64,000 bases of DNA from an uncultured Aquimarina sp. (GTDB lineage: Bacteria > Bacteroidota > Bacteroidia > Flavobacteriales > Flavobacteriaceae), in contig CANMLL010000001.1 in NCBI GenBank assembly GCA_947498775.1, positions 310,001 to 374,000 of the forward strand, written 5' to 3'. Below are positions 17,054 through 23,634 of this stretch, piece by piece. Each line of letters opens with the position of its first letter. Position 1 is the first letter of the stretch. The notes beneath the pieces were generated by a model. That model saw only the letters and a program-made list of their open reading frames with translations. It searched no databases and had not been told where the DNA came from. Both the position numbers and the translations under genes were made by a program.

Positions 17054-17492
17054 GGTTTAATTTTTTTAAGATGTTAGTGATTTTCCGGCTTTTGCCAGAA
17101 TGACAATTAGTTAGGTTTTCAGCATGAGCTGAAGTTTTTATTCAACTTAAAAATACTATTATTCTGCAGTTTTAAAAAGGTTATGATAAAATTTGTTAAA
17201 GAACCCAAGACGTAACCCCTTGTTAATAAGGTAATTTTGTAAGAATTATAGTTGTAGGAACAAAAAAATACAAAGCATAAATAGGGGTGAAAACCCCTTG
17301 TGAAATTAGGGGAATAACTCTTTCCTTGATAACAAAAAGTATAGAAAACTGATTTTTTTATTAACAACGAAAAAAGAATTCAAAGTTTTCATAACCCCAA
17401 TGAAAAGCTTTTCGAAGACCAAAACAACTACGATAATTTTCGTTTCAGATTCCGATAAATTTTCGAGTTAAATACGATTCTTTCATTGTGCA

Positions 17493-17516
17493 ATCGATTA
17501 CTATTTGCTAATCGAT
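17493..17516. promoter_or_regulatory. ATCGATTA dyad, candidate operator
   Basis: ATCGATTA and TAATCGAT are separated by 8 bases, centred 328 bases upstream of the first CBM21 gene. The spacing of one and a half helical turns is compatible with binding of a dimeric regulator. No regulator can be linked to it. Confidence 0.35.
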
Positions 17517-17766
17517 AAATCCAATTTTTGTAATTTAATTTTTAGTTAAAAATCAGTATTTCCGAAAACGTTTTTAGTAAAATAATTGTTAAATATACCG
17601 CCCTTAATTGCCTAGTTTCACTACCCAATATACCTTCATGTAAAACCTTTTAATAGCCACTAAACTTTTCGAAAAAAAGTAAACCATAGTAACATCTAAC
17701 AAACATTAATTATGAAATGAGCGTAAACAAAATTGATTATATCTAGTGGTTTTGATAATCAATTCT

Positions 17767-17820
17767 TGTTTTGTGAATTCCTGAATGTGCCAGAATTTTT
17801 GTCACATTCAGTAAAACAAA
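17767..17820 (+). promoter_or_regulatory. Nested inverted repeat in front of the CBM21 genes
   Basis: CTGAATGTG (17781-17789) and CACATTCAG (17803-17811) form a perfect 9-bp stem, and outside it TTGTTTT (17767-17773) and AAAACAA (17814-17820) also pair. The structure ends 12 bases before the start codon at 17833, so as RNA it could mask the ribosome site, or as DNA act as an operator. Confidence 0.45.
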
Positions 17821-17832
17821 AATTCTAAACAG

Positions 17833-18645
17833 ATGAAAAAAATTTATTTGGTATTAGTTACCGTTCTGGGACTATACTCATGTACAAACGACACAGATAA
17901 TTTAGATCTCGCAAATGAAGGGGTCGAAGTAGCAGCAAAAAACAGTTCAACCAATGTGAAACTTCTTAGAGCATGGACCTCTAATAGTAGTAGTCCTGTA
18001 GAGCAACGATTTGTAAGACGTTTTGTTGTAAAAGTAAAAAACCTAAGCTATCAAAAGCAGGTTGCTATACGTCATGCAACCTATAATGGAGACTGGGTGG
18101 ATATCCCTTTGACTTTTCAACAAAGTGTAGGCGACGATGAAGAAATATGGGTTGGAGAAGTAACGCCCGATACCCAGTATTATAGTGATAGCTTTGCTGT
18201 GAAGTATACTGTAAACGGAAAGACGTACTGGGATAACAACAATGGTTCTAATTACAGCATGCCGGTTAATATAGGAGCATACCTTGCTCCAGAGGTCGAA
18301 GTTTCCGTAGATACCTACTATACAAGATTCACGGGAAGTTATTTTGCTATCAATGTAGACGCCAGAAGAAACTACGGTTCTGCTGGATCAGTAGAGGTAA
18401 TATATACCACAGATAACTGGGCAACCACACAAAGAACCTCATTAAGCTATCAGAGATATTTTAGAGTGGGATATGCACACTATATTCAAAGCCCTAACCA
18501 ATTTGATATAGATAAATGGGAAACTTCTGTTCAAGTAGGCCCTAATGTTAATGCAATCGAATATGCCGTAGTCTATAAAGTAAATGGGCAGGAATACTGG
18601 GATAATAATTTCGGTGGAAATTACACCATAAATTCTTCAAACTAA
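17833..18645 (+). CDS. Lipoprotein with two CBM21 (starch/glycogen-binding) domains
   Basis: A 270-residue protein. The signal peptide ends in LYSC (C17), a lipobox. The remainder is two tandem copies of one fold, about residues 40-145 and 155-265. Each copy ends with the hallmark of carbohydrate-binding family 21: YWDNNNGSNY at 132-141 and YWDNNFGGNY at 255-264, preceded by the VKVKNLSYQKQVAIRH-type strand with aromatic residues. CBM21 binds alpha-glucans in fungal glucoamylases and in glycogen-targeting subunits of protein phosphatase 1; here there is no catalytic domain. A cell-surface or periplasmic glucan-binding role is inferred. The next gene is a paralogue 26 bases downstream. Confidence 0.8.
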   Translation: MKKIYLVLVTVLGLYSCTNDTDNLDLANEGVEVAAKNSSTNVKLLRAWTSNSSSPVEQRFVRRFVVKVKNLSYQKQVAIRHATYNGDWVDIPLTFQQSVGDDEEIWVGEVTPDTQYYSDSFAVKYTVNGKTYWDNNNGSNYSMPVNIGAYLAPEVEVSVDTYYTRFTGSYFAINVDARRNYGSAGSVEVIYTTDNWATTQRTSLSYQRYFRVGYAHYIQSPNQFDIDKWETSVQVGPNVNAIEYAVVYKVNGQEYWDNNFGGNYTINSSN

Positions 18646-18671
18646 ATAGTAACTTTTTAAACCAACAACCA

Positions 18672-19511
18672 ATGAAAAAATTTGTTTATTTATTAATGGG
18701 TTTGGTCATCTTTTCTTGTACAACCGAAGATGATCTTAGCGAAAACCAGGAAAGTATCGTTTCCAAAGAAGAAATTACGACGAAGAGCTCGAACCATGTA
18801 AATCTAGTGAAAGCCTGGACAGCTTCAGGTTCATATCGGGGATATACATCGTATTCAAGAAAGTTTACGGTAAAAGTTACAGATCTTTCTTTTGATAAGA
18901 ACGTAAGTATTTTTCATGAAAAAGTAGATGGTAGCTGGGAAGAAATTCCGTTATCCTACAGTTTTGATATCGATGATCAAAACGAAATTTGGACTGGGGA
19001 GTATAACCATGGGGGATATGGAGTATCTCGAGTTTATGCAGACGAATTTGTAGTAAAATACCAGGTAAACGATACTACATATTGGGATAATAACAATGGG
19101 GATAACTATGCAATGTCAAGCAATGAAGGATATTTTCTTGCAGACCCTAATGCTAACGTAAGTGTAGATTCAGATTATGACAGCCTGTTTTATACACCTT
19201 ATAACGATCAAAACTCTTTAAATATTACGGTAGACATAAGAAACCTGGCACCAAACAAAGAGGTTGGAGTTGTGTATACCACCGATGGATGGCAGACGCA
19301 AGAGTATTTTCAGCTTAATTTTAGAAGAAATTGGTACAATGGACCTTCATTTTATATCCAGAGTCCTAATCGATTTGGGATCGAGCGTTGGTCGGGGAAT
19401 ACTAGAATTGATAAATCTGCAAATACGGTAGAGTATGCTATAGTGTATAAAGTAAACGGTCAAGAATACTGGGATAACAATTATGGAAAAAATTATACAG
19501 TATCGAAATAA
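18672..19511 (+). CDS. Paralogous lipoprotein with two CBM21 domains
   Basis: A 279-residue protein with lipobox VIFSC (C16). It is built like the upstream gene: domain one about residues 40-150 with YWDNNNGDNY at 137-146, domain two about 165-275 with YWDNNYGKNY at 266-275. The pair VNLVKAWTASG (here) and VKLLRAWTSNS (upstream) at the start of the mature part shows gene duplication. A short acidic linker follows the lipid anchor. It shares the transcript with the first copy and ends at a good terminator. No neighbouring glycoside hydrolase, SusC or SusD is present, so this is not a normal glucan-utilisation locus. Confidence 0.8.
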   Translation: MKKFVYLLMGLVIFSCTTEDDLSENQESIVSKEEITTKSSNHVNLVKAWTASGSYRGYTSYSRKFTVKVTDLSFDKNVSIFHEKVDGSWEEIPLSYSFDIDDQNEIWTGEYNHGGYGVSRVYADEFVVKYQVNDTTYWDNNNGDNYAMSSNEGYFLADPNANVSVDSDYDSLFYTPYNDQNSLNITVDIRNLAPNKEVGVVYTTDGWQTQEYFQLNFRRNWYNGPSFYIQSPNRFGIERWSGNTRIDKSANTVEYAIVYKVNGQEYWDNNYGKNYTVSK

Positions 19512-19548
19512 TTTTATAATTAGTTAAAAAGGGGTAATTAACTAAGAC

Positions 19549-19587
19549 GTCCGCTTTGTTTTGATAGGCAAAGCGGACTTTTTTTTT
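19549..19587 (+). terminator. Rho-independent terminator after the CBM21 genes
   Basis: A perfect 10-bp stem GTCCGCTTTG / CAAAGCGGAC with a 10-nt loop is followed by nine T residues. It reaches into the end of the convergent GNAT gene, and the A-rich side may serve that gene in part. Confidence 0.88.
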
Positions 19588-20065
19588 ATAATGAAAGTTC
19601 CATTTTAATATTACTGCGTTTGTACAAAGGGTTTTCTTCGATAGGGATTTCGTTGAAACCAAATTTTTGATAAATATAAATAGCGCTTTCCAAGATTCGA
19701 TTCGAATATAAAACCAGTTTTTGCCAATCTTGTTCTCTGGCAAAATCAATACAGAAATTAAGTAATTGCTGTCCGATTTTTTGCCCTTGGAATTTTGGGG
19801 AAACTGCCATTTTTCCCAGTTCATATACCTTGTCTTCAATTTTAATTAAAGAAAAGGTTCCGGCGATCTCTTCTTCCACTTTGGCAAAGAAAATATAACC
19901 GCCTTTCTTGATAATCGTTTCTTCGCACTGCTCTAATAGCTCTTTGTCCAAAGGTTCTACTACAAAATATTTCTCTAGCCATGCTACATTAAGACGAGCA
20001 AAGTCTTTTGCATATTTTGGGTCGAATGGGATAATAGTCGCTTCCATCATTTTAATATTTTTCAT
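19586..20065 (-). CDS. GNAT family N-acetyltransferase
   Basis: A 159-residue acetyltransferase. The acetyl-CoA-binding motif A is in ELGKMAVSPKFQGQKIGQQL (Q-x-x-G-x-G type, residues 82-101), with the usual IYIYQKFGF element near residues 128-136. The start overlaps the stop codon of the gene before it in an ATGA. The substrate is unknown; small GNATs of this type acetylate amines, amino acids or protein N-termini. It is the last gene of a coupled DUF6196-MarR-GNAT-GNAT unit. Confidence 0.87.
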   Translation of the reverse strand: MKNIKMMEATIIPFDPKYAKDFARLNVAWLEKYFVVEPLDKELLEQCEETIIKKGGYIFFAKVEEEIAGTFSLIKIEDKVYELGKMAVSPKFQGQKIGQQLLNFCIDFAREQDWQKLVLYSNRILESAIYIYQKFGFNEIPIEENPLYKRSNIKMELSL

Positions 20066-20592
20066 GACTTTTTATTATAATTTGGGTTAAACCAAGCCAT
20101 ATGTATGGGTGTTTCCAAACTTTGGTCAAGGTTTTTAATTTTTTGATGTTGTTTTCCTTCATTAACAAATCCTAAGTTTGAATAAAACTGAGTGGCATTT
20201 GTATTGTTTTCACGTACAAATAATTCGACTCTAAGAATATGTGAAAGATCTTTTTTTATTATTTCTAAAAATGCCGTAAAAAGGGATTTTCCTGTTTTTT
20301 TACCTCTAAAATCTGGATCCACCACAATAGTGAGGTCTGTAAGGATATGTCTAAAGGCGGATAGAGGTGCGCTGTAGGCATGAATTTCGGCAATGATTTG
20401 ATGCTGATTCTCGGGATGGGGAATCGCCAGAATAAGTCCGTCTTTAATGCTTTTGTCAACGAATTCTTGGATATAGCTATGGGAGATTTCTTCTGGGATC
20501 CTTATAATGCCACCTGGTTGTTGACTTACTTTTTTGTAAAGTTCAAGAATACTTGGGGTATCTGATGCTATGACTGGTCTTATGTTATGCAT
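20062..20592 (-). CDS. GNAT family N-acetyltransferase
   Basis: A 176-residue acetyltransferase from the ATG at 20592, which overlaps the marR end by eight bases; an upstream in-frame start at 20622 would add ten residues inside marR and looks less likely. Motif A is TIVVDPDFRGKKTGKSLF, and NNTNATQFYSNLGFV is the C-terminal motif B. Sequence is distinct from the second GNAT, so they are not recent duplicates. Joined by ATGA overlap to the following gene. Confidence 0.87.
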   Translation of the reverse strand: MHNIRPVIASDTPSILELYKKVSQQPGGIIRIPEEISHSYIQEFVDKSIKDGLILAIPHPENQHQIIAEIHAYSAPLSAFRHILTDLTIVVDPDFRGKKTGKSLFTAFLEIIKKDLSHILRVELFVRENNTNATQFYSNLGFVNEGKQHQKIKNLDQSLETPIHMAWFNPNYNKKS

Positions 20593-21076
20593 TTTCGTGG
20601 AATTTTTCAAGTATTCGTTCACTTAGGGATTTTTGCTTCAATTGATTTTCGAGATACGTTAAGTGGCGCGTCAAACTGGTTGCACTTCCCTCAGTTAACC
20701 ATTTTACCTGTTCATCGATTACCTTCCACAAAGGCCGAAGTTGTTGGTGGATCTCTTTGCCTTTTTGGGATAGGCGAAAAAACTTTTTTCTCTTATCTAT
20801 GGTATCGATTTTATAGTGTACCAACTTTTTGTCGGTTAGTTTTTTTAATGCTTGGGTTATGGCGGGTTGGGTATATTGCAATGCTTCCTGGATATCTGTT
20901 GTGGTTGCTGATTCTTGATCAATGATTACTTTAAAGATTGGAAACAAATAGGGGTCAAAGTCTATGTTATGGGCGGTATAAACCACCTGAATCTCTTTCA
21001 TCATAAGCTCGCTTAAGCGTTTTAGACGAGAACCTAAGCCTAATTCACCATATAATTGTAGTTTGTCTTGTGTCAT
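20585..21076 (-). CDS. MarR family transcriptional regulator
   Basis: A 163-residue winged-helix regulator: the helix-turn-helix is about residues 55-80 (ATTTDIQEALQYTQPAITQALKKL, shown here in part) and the wing is near VHYKIDTIDKRKKFFRLS. MarR proteins bind palindromic operators near their own promoter and leave on ligand binding. A palindrome at 21503-21520 upstream of the operon fits this. The gene is coupled by ATGA to the DUF6196-like gene before it. The GNATs downstream could modify the ligand or a resistance substrate (inference). Confidence 0.88.
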   Translation of the reverse strand: MTQDKLQLYGELGLGSRLKRLSELMMKEIQVVYTAHNIDFDPYLFPIFKVIIDQESATTTDIQEALQYTQPAITQALKKLTDKKLVHYKIDTIDKRKKFFRLSQKGKEIHQQLRPLWKVIDEQVKWLTEGSATSLTRHLTYLENQLKQKSLSERILEKFHENA

Positions 21077-21495
21077 ACCTCTCGTAAATCATTAATGAAT
21101 TGAAGGACTTGATCTGAAATTTCAATGGGGCATCCCCAATAATCAAAAATCCCTCCTTTATTTGTGTTCTGACCACAAACTACAAATACACCAGAACCTA
21201 GTTTGGCTTTTATTGTACTTGCTAACCAACCTACGAATCCACTATTGTCTTGTTCGTTTTTAAAATGAAAACTAAATATCTTAAAGTTTTCAGTTCCTTT
21301 TTTTTCTGCTGGAACTAAATAACTCCAAACTTCGCTATCTCTAACCATAGCTAATGCTTTTGGATGAAACGAAAACTCTGTGATACTCGTTTCTTTAAAA
21401 TAATAAGGTTCTTTAAGAATTTGTAACCTAGCTGCTTTTAATACGCTAATGAGTCGTTTTTCTGTTTGCAATGCATTTTCATTACTAATATACAT
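21073..21495 (-). CDS. DUF6196-like hypothetical protein
   Basis: A 140-residue soluble protein that I tentatively place in DUF6196 from its overall pattern (an opening NALQTEKRLISVLKAARLQI, then ETSITEFSFHP, and a conserved GGIFDYWGCPIEI end). There is no catalytic motif that I can name. It is the first gene of the four-gene marR/GNAT transcript and is coupled to marR by an ATGA overlap. Confidence 0.6.
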   Translation of the reverse strand: MYISNENALQTEKRLISVLKAARLQILKEPYYFKETSITEFSFHPKALAMVRDSEVWSYLVPAEKKGTENFKIFSFHFKNEQDNSGFVGWLASTIKAKLGSGVFVVCGQNTNKGGIFDYWGCPIEISDQVLQFINDLREV

Positions 21496-21502
21496 AACTA
21501 TT

Positions 21503-21520
21503 TATATAAGTGCTTATGTA
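21503..21520. promoter_or_regulatory. Candidate MarR operator
   Basis: TATATAAG and CTTATGTA are half-sites around a central TG; seven of eight positions are symmetric. It is eight bases upstream of the first gene of the marR operon, the position expected for autoregulation. Confidence 0.5.
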
Positions 21521-21559
21521 AAAATATAAAATTTTTATGAATAATCAAATAGAGGATAG

Positions 21560-21589
21560 AAAACCCCCAAGAGATTTAACCCTTGGGGG
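21560..21589 (-). terminator. Rho-independent terminator of the YbjN-like/small protein unit
   Basis: An 8-bp stem CCCCCAAG/CTTGGGGG (21564-21571 with 21582-21589), followed on the minus strand by TTTT. It separates this unit from the marR operon. Confidence 0.7.
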
Positions 21590-21609
21590 AGTAAGTGAAT
21601 GATGCATCC

Positions 21610-21873
21610 TTAACTCGAAAAATACAAAATACACCCTAGTAGTACGATTATCATCAAACCAAGAGCTATCAAGTTTTTATAGAATATAGTTCTTCTTTGT
21701 TTCTTGAGTTTTTCTCTTATTTTGGCAAGAGCATCTTCTGAAACGAGTTCTATTTTGACTCCTTGACTTTCTTTATCCGATGTGGTCCACCCATCAAAAG
21801 CTTCACGTTTATTACGCCTGCTATTGTTTTTGAGTGATGCGATCATTGCTGCAGTTGCTCCTCCAAATCCCAT
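21610..21873 (-). CDS. Small tail-anchored membrane protein starting MGFGG
   Basis: An 87-residue protein with a Gly-rich start (MGFGGATAAMIASLKNN), a charged middle with a coiled-coil-like ALAKIREKLKKQRR, and one membrane segment at the C-terminus (about 65-85). I recall small proteins with this MGFGG...SLKNN opening as common in Flavobacteriaceae, without known function. It lies 150 bases downstream of the YbjN-like gene on the same strand and before a terminator. Confidence 0.65.
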   Translation of the reverse strand: MGFGGATAAMIASLKNNSRRNKREAFDGWTTSDKESQGVKIELVSEDALAKIREKLKKQRRTIFYKNLIALGLMIIVLLGCILYFSS

Positions 21874-21991
21874 AATAAATTAGGTTTAAGTTAGACAATT
21901 ACCACCCTGGCTTTCAAATTCTGAAAGCTTTACTGGTTTATAAAATGTTTTGGTATGTGGTTCAAAGAGATAATGATAAATTCCCTTCTAC

Positions 21992-22038
21992 TTTCTCGAG
22001 TGTTCCTTGAGAATATGTACTACTAGTACCTCGAGAAA
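21992..22038. repeat. Inverted repeat at the 3' end of the YbjN-like gene
   Basis: TTTCTCGAG (21992-22000) and CTCGAGAAA (22030-22038) enclose 29 bases that contain the gene's stop codon. There is no T run, so a 3' mRNA-stabilising hairpin or a repeat remnant is more likely than a terminator. Confidence 0.45.
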
Positions 22039-22418
22039 TTAATGATCTGCTCAGAATATTCTCCCAACAAAATTCCGATCGAGTTTAATGAACCCTCTAA
22101 TTCATTAAGATCAAGGTTTGCGATCTGTAAGGTGTCTCTAAATATTACTTTTTCCCCTGTTTCATCCAGTACAAAGGCACCATGAAGGATATCCCTGTTT
22201 TTTTGCAAAAGATTGCGATACACAGCCTCATTTTTGTTTTTGATATTACAAATGTGTTGCTCCATGATCAAAATAGGCGGTGCAACTCCCAGGATCATAT
22301 TTTTAATTCCTTCAGATTGCTTGCTAATCATAAAAACTCCTTCTCTGTTGTTTTCATGAATAATATCATAATGAAGTTTCAGTAAATAATCTTTTACTAC
22401 TTTAAAATGATTTTGCAT
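22023..22418 (-). CDS. YbjN/Tir-chaperone-fold small protein
   Basis: A 131-residue soluble protein with the pattern of the YbjN / type III secretion chaperone-like fold: an N-terminal helix with VVKDYLLKLHYDI, strands around FMISKQSEGIKNMILGV, then a helix NEAVYRNLLQKN and GAFVLDETGEKVIFRDTLQ. Bacteroidota members are often annotated as molecular chaperone Tir, without evidence for type III secretion. The role may be as a small adaptor or chaperone. Assignment rests on pattern only. Confidence 0.6.
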   Translation of the reverse strand: MQNHFKVVKDYLLKLHYDIIHENNREGVFMISKQSEGIKNMILGVAPPILIMEQHICNIKNKNEAVYRNLLQKNRDILHGAFVLDETGEKVIFRDTLQIANLDLNELEGSLNSIGILLGEYSEQIINFSRY

Positions 22419-22739
22419 TGGATGAACGTTTTTGATTGATAAATAATATGACTTCCCACTATAATAGGTCTATTAATATTGCAAAAAGTAACAAATATTA
22501 TGAATAATATGCTTGGCTAAATTAACCAAATAAAATACAAGAGTAATCATAGGTATGAATGATTTAAGTTAGTACATAGTTTTGTGCTAAAATTTTTAGT
22601 ATAGTTCCCCCTAATTCTTAATGAAAGAATAAAATAACAAAGTATTTCTACTAAAATTAGCTTTTTTAAATAGTATTAGCTAATATTGTTAGTGTAAATG
22701 TACAATTATTTTTTATAATTGCAAATTAAATTAGCAAAA
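22419..22739. other. 321-base divergent intergenic region
   Basis: AT-rich spacer between the YbjN-like gene and the XRE regulator. Apart from a TATTAGCTAATA palindrome at 22674-22685 and nearby TTAGC half-sites, I see nothing in it. Confidence 0.5.
22674..22685. promoter_or_regulatory. TATTAGCTAATA palindrome, candidate XRE operator
   Basis: A perfect 12-bp palindrome 55 bases before the XRE-type regulator start. A TTAGC half-site lies on each side (near 22657 and 22731). Autoregulation is the simplest reading. Confidence 0.35.
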
Positions 22740-23498
22740 ATGTCTTTCTTTGGAAAAAATATTAAAAAGATACGCGGTGTAAAAGGTTTGAGTCAGCAGG
22801 CTTTTGCAGAGCTTTTTGACCTTAAAAGAGGTACTTTGGGGGCTTATGAAGAGGGTAGAAGCGAACCAAAAATAGAAACTATTATCAAAATTGCTAATCA
22901 TTTTAGCATACAAATTGATGATTTACTTACTCATGAATTGACCGTTAATCAACTCCTTAAATTTAAAGGAGATCTTACTACATATGCCGAAGATGTAAAA
23001 CGAGAACAATTTGCTACGATACCCTGTATTACCGAAAACTCATCGAGCGACTACATCGCATTTTTTGATAAAGAAGGCTTTGTAAAAGAACTTCCGGTAT
23101 TGCACTTACCACTTAATCCTACCAAAGAGTTTCGCGGGTATACCGTGTCAAATCTCGAAATGACCTCGCATGATAAAGGTTTTTATCCCAAAGATGTAGT
23201 CATTGGCGAGAGGGTGCCGGCTTCGGTGATTAAAAAACTAAATAATGGCACCCTTGTGTTTGCTTTGGTCGATAACAAATTAATCTTTAGACGACTCTAC
23301 ATTACCAAAAGTAATATTGTGTTAAGAGCCGATCATAAAAATATTGAGGACGAAGAGTATCCCGTTTCCGAAATCAAAGAATTGTGGCGAGTACGCTATG
23401 TGTTTTGTAGACGAATTCCTGAGTTTGGGGATGATGTTGAGGACAAATTACTCCTCATCGAACGGGAGCTTATGAAGATGAAAAACAGATTACCTTGA
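22740..23498 (+). CDS. XRE-family regulator with LexA/S24-like C-terminal domain
   Basis: A 252-residue protein from the ATG at 22740 (a TTG seven codons upstream was not chosen). Residues 5-60 form an HTH_3 DNA-binding domain (LSQQAFAELFDLKRGTLGAY). The C-terminal half (about 110-225) resembles the S24/LexA signal-peptidase fold, with GFYPKDVVIG and LIFRRLYI, but the nucleophile Ser of the usual SMxP motif is not seen, so self-cleavage is doubtful and ligand sensing is more likely. It precedes the TonB-type receptor gene by 136 bases on the same strand. Confidence 0.8.
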   Translation: MSFFGKNIKKIRGVKGLSQQAFAELFDLKRGTLGAYEEGRSEPKIETIIKIANHFSIQIDDLLTHELTVNQLLKFKGDLTTYAEDVKREQFATIPCITENSSSDYIAFFDKEGFVKELPVLHLPLNPTKEFRGYTVSNLEMTSHDKGFYPKDVVIGERVPASVIKKLNNGTLVFALVDNKLIFRRLYITKSNIVLRADHKNIEDEEYPVSEIKELWRVRYVFCRRIPEFGDDVEDKLLLIERELMKMKNRLP

Positions 23499-23634
23499 TA
23501 CTATCTTAAATTTATTTGAAAGGAAAAATGACCCTGGTTTAACGGATTTTTAACCTACTTCATCAGAATCACCTTTATATATAGTACCCGAGCTTCTAGT
23601 TTTGTTTCAGTAAGTAAAACGAAACAAAGTAAGC

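Larger units (their letters stand above)
17054..17832. other. 779-base intergenic region with several inverted repeats
   Basis: Divergent spacer between the 16334-17053 gene and the CBM21 lipoprotein genes. I see a decayed palindromic repeat near 17086-17103, a small hairpin TTCAGC/GCTGAA at 17118-17133 followed by T residues, an ATCGATTA-N8-TAATCGAT dyad at 17493-17516, and a strong hairpin just before the next gene. No open frame here looks real. Confidence 0.6.

Noticed and set aside
17119..17367. 82-codon open frame on the minus strand in the spacer before the CBM21 genes
   Set aside because: Unusual composition (Tyr/Phe/Ser rich), no ribosome site, no recognisable domain, and it overlaps repeat remnants.
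22740..23498. Phage repressor/LexA that cleaves itself
   Set aside because: The expected Ser of the S24 site is not seen and there are no phage genes near it.
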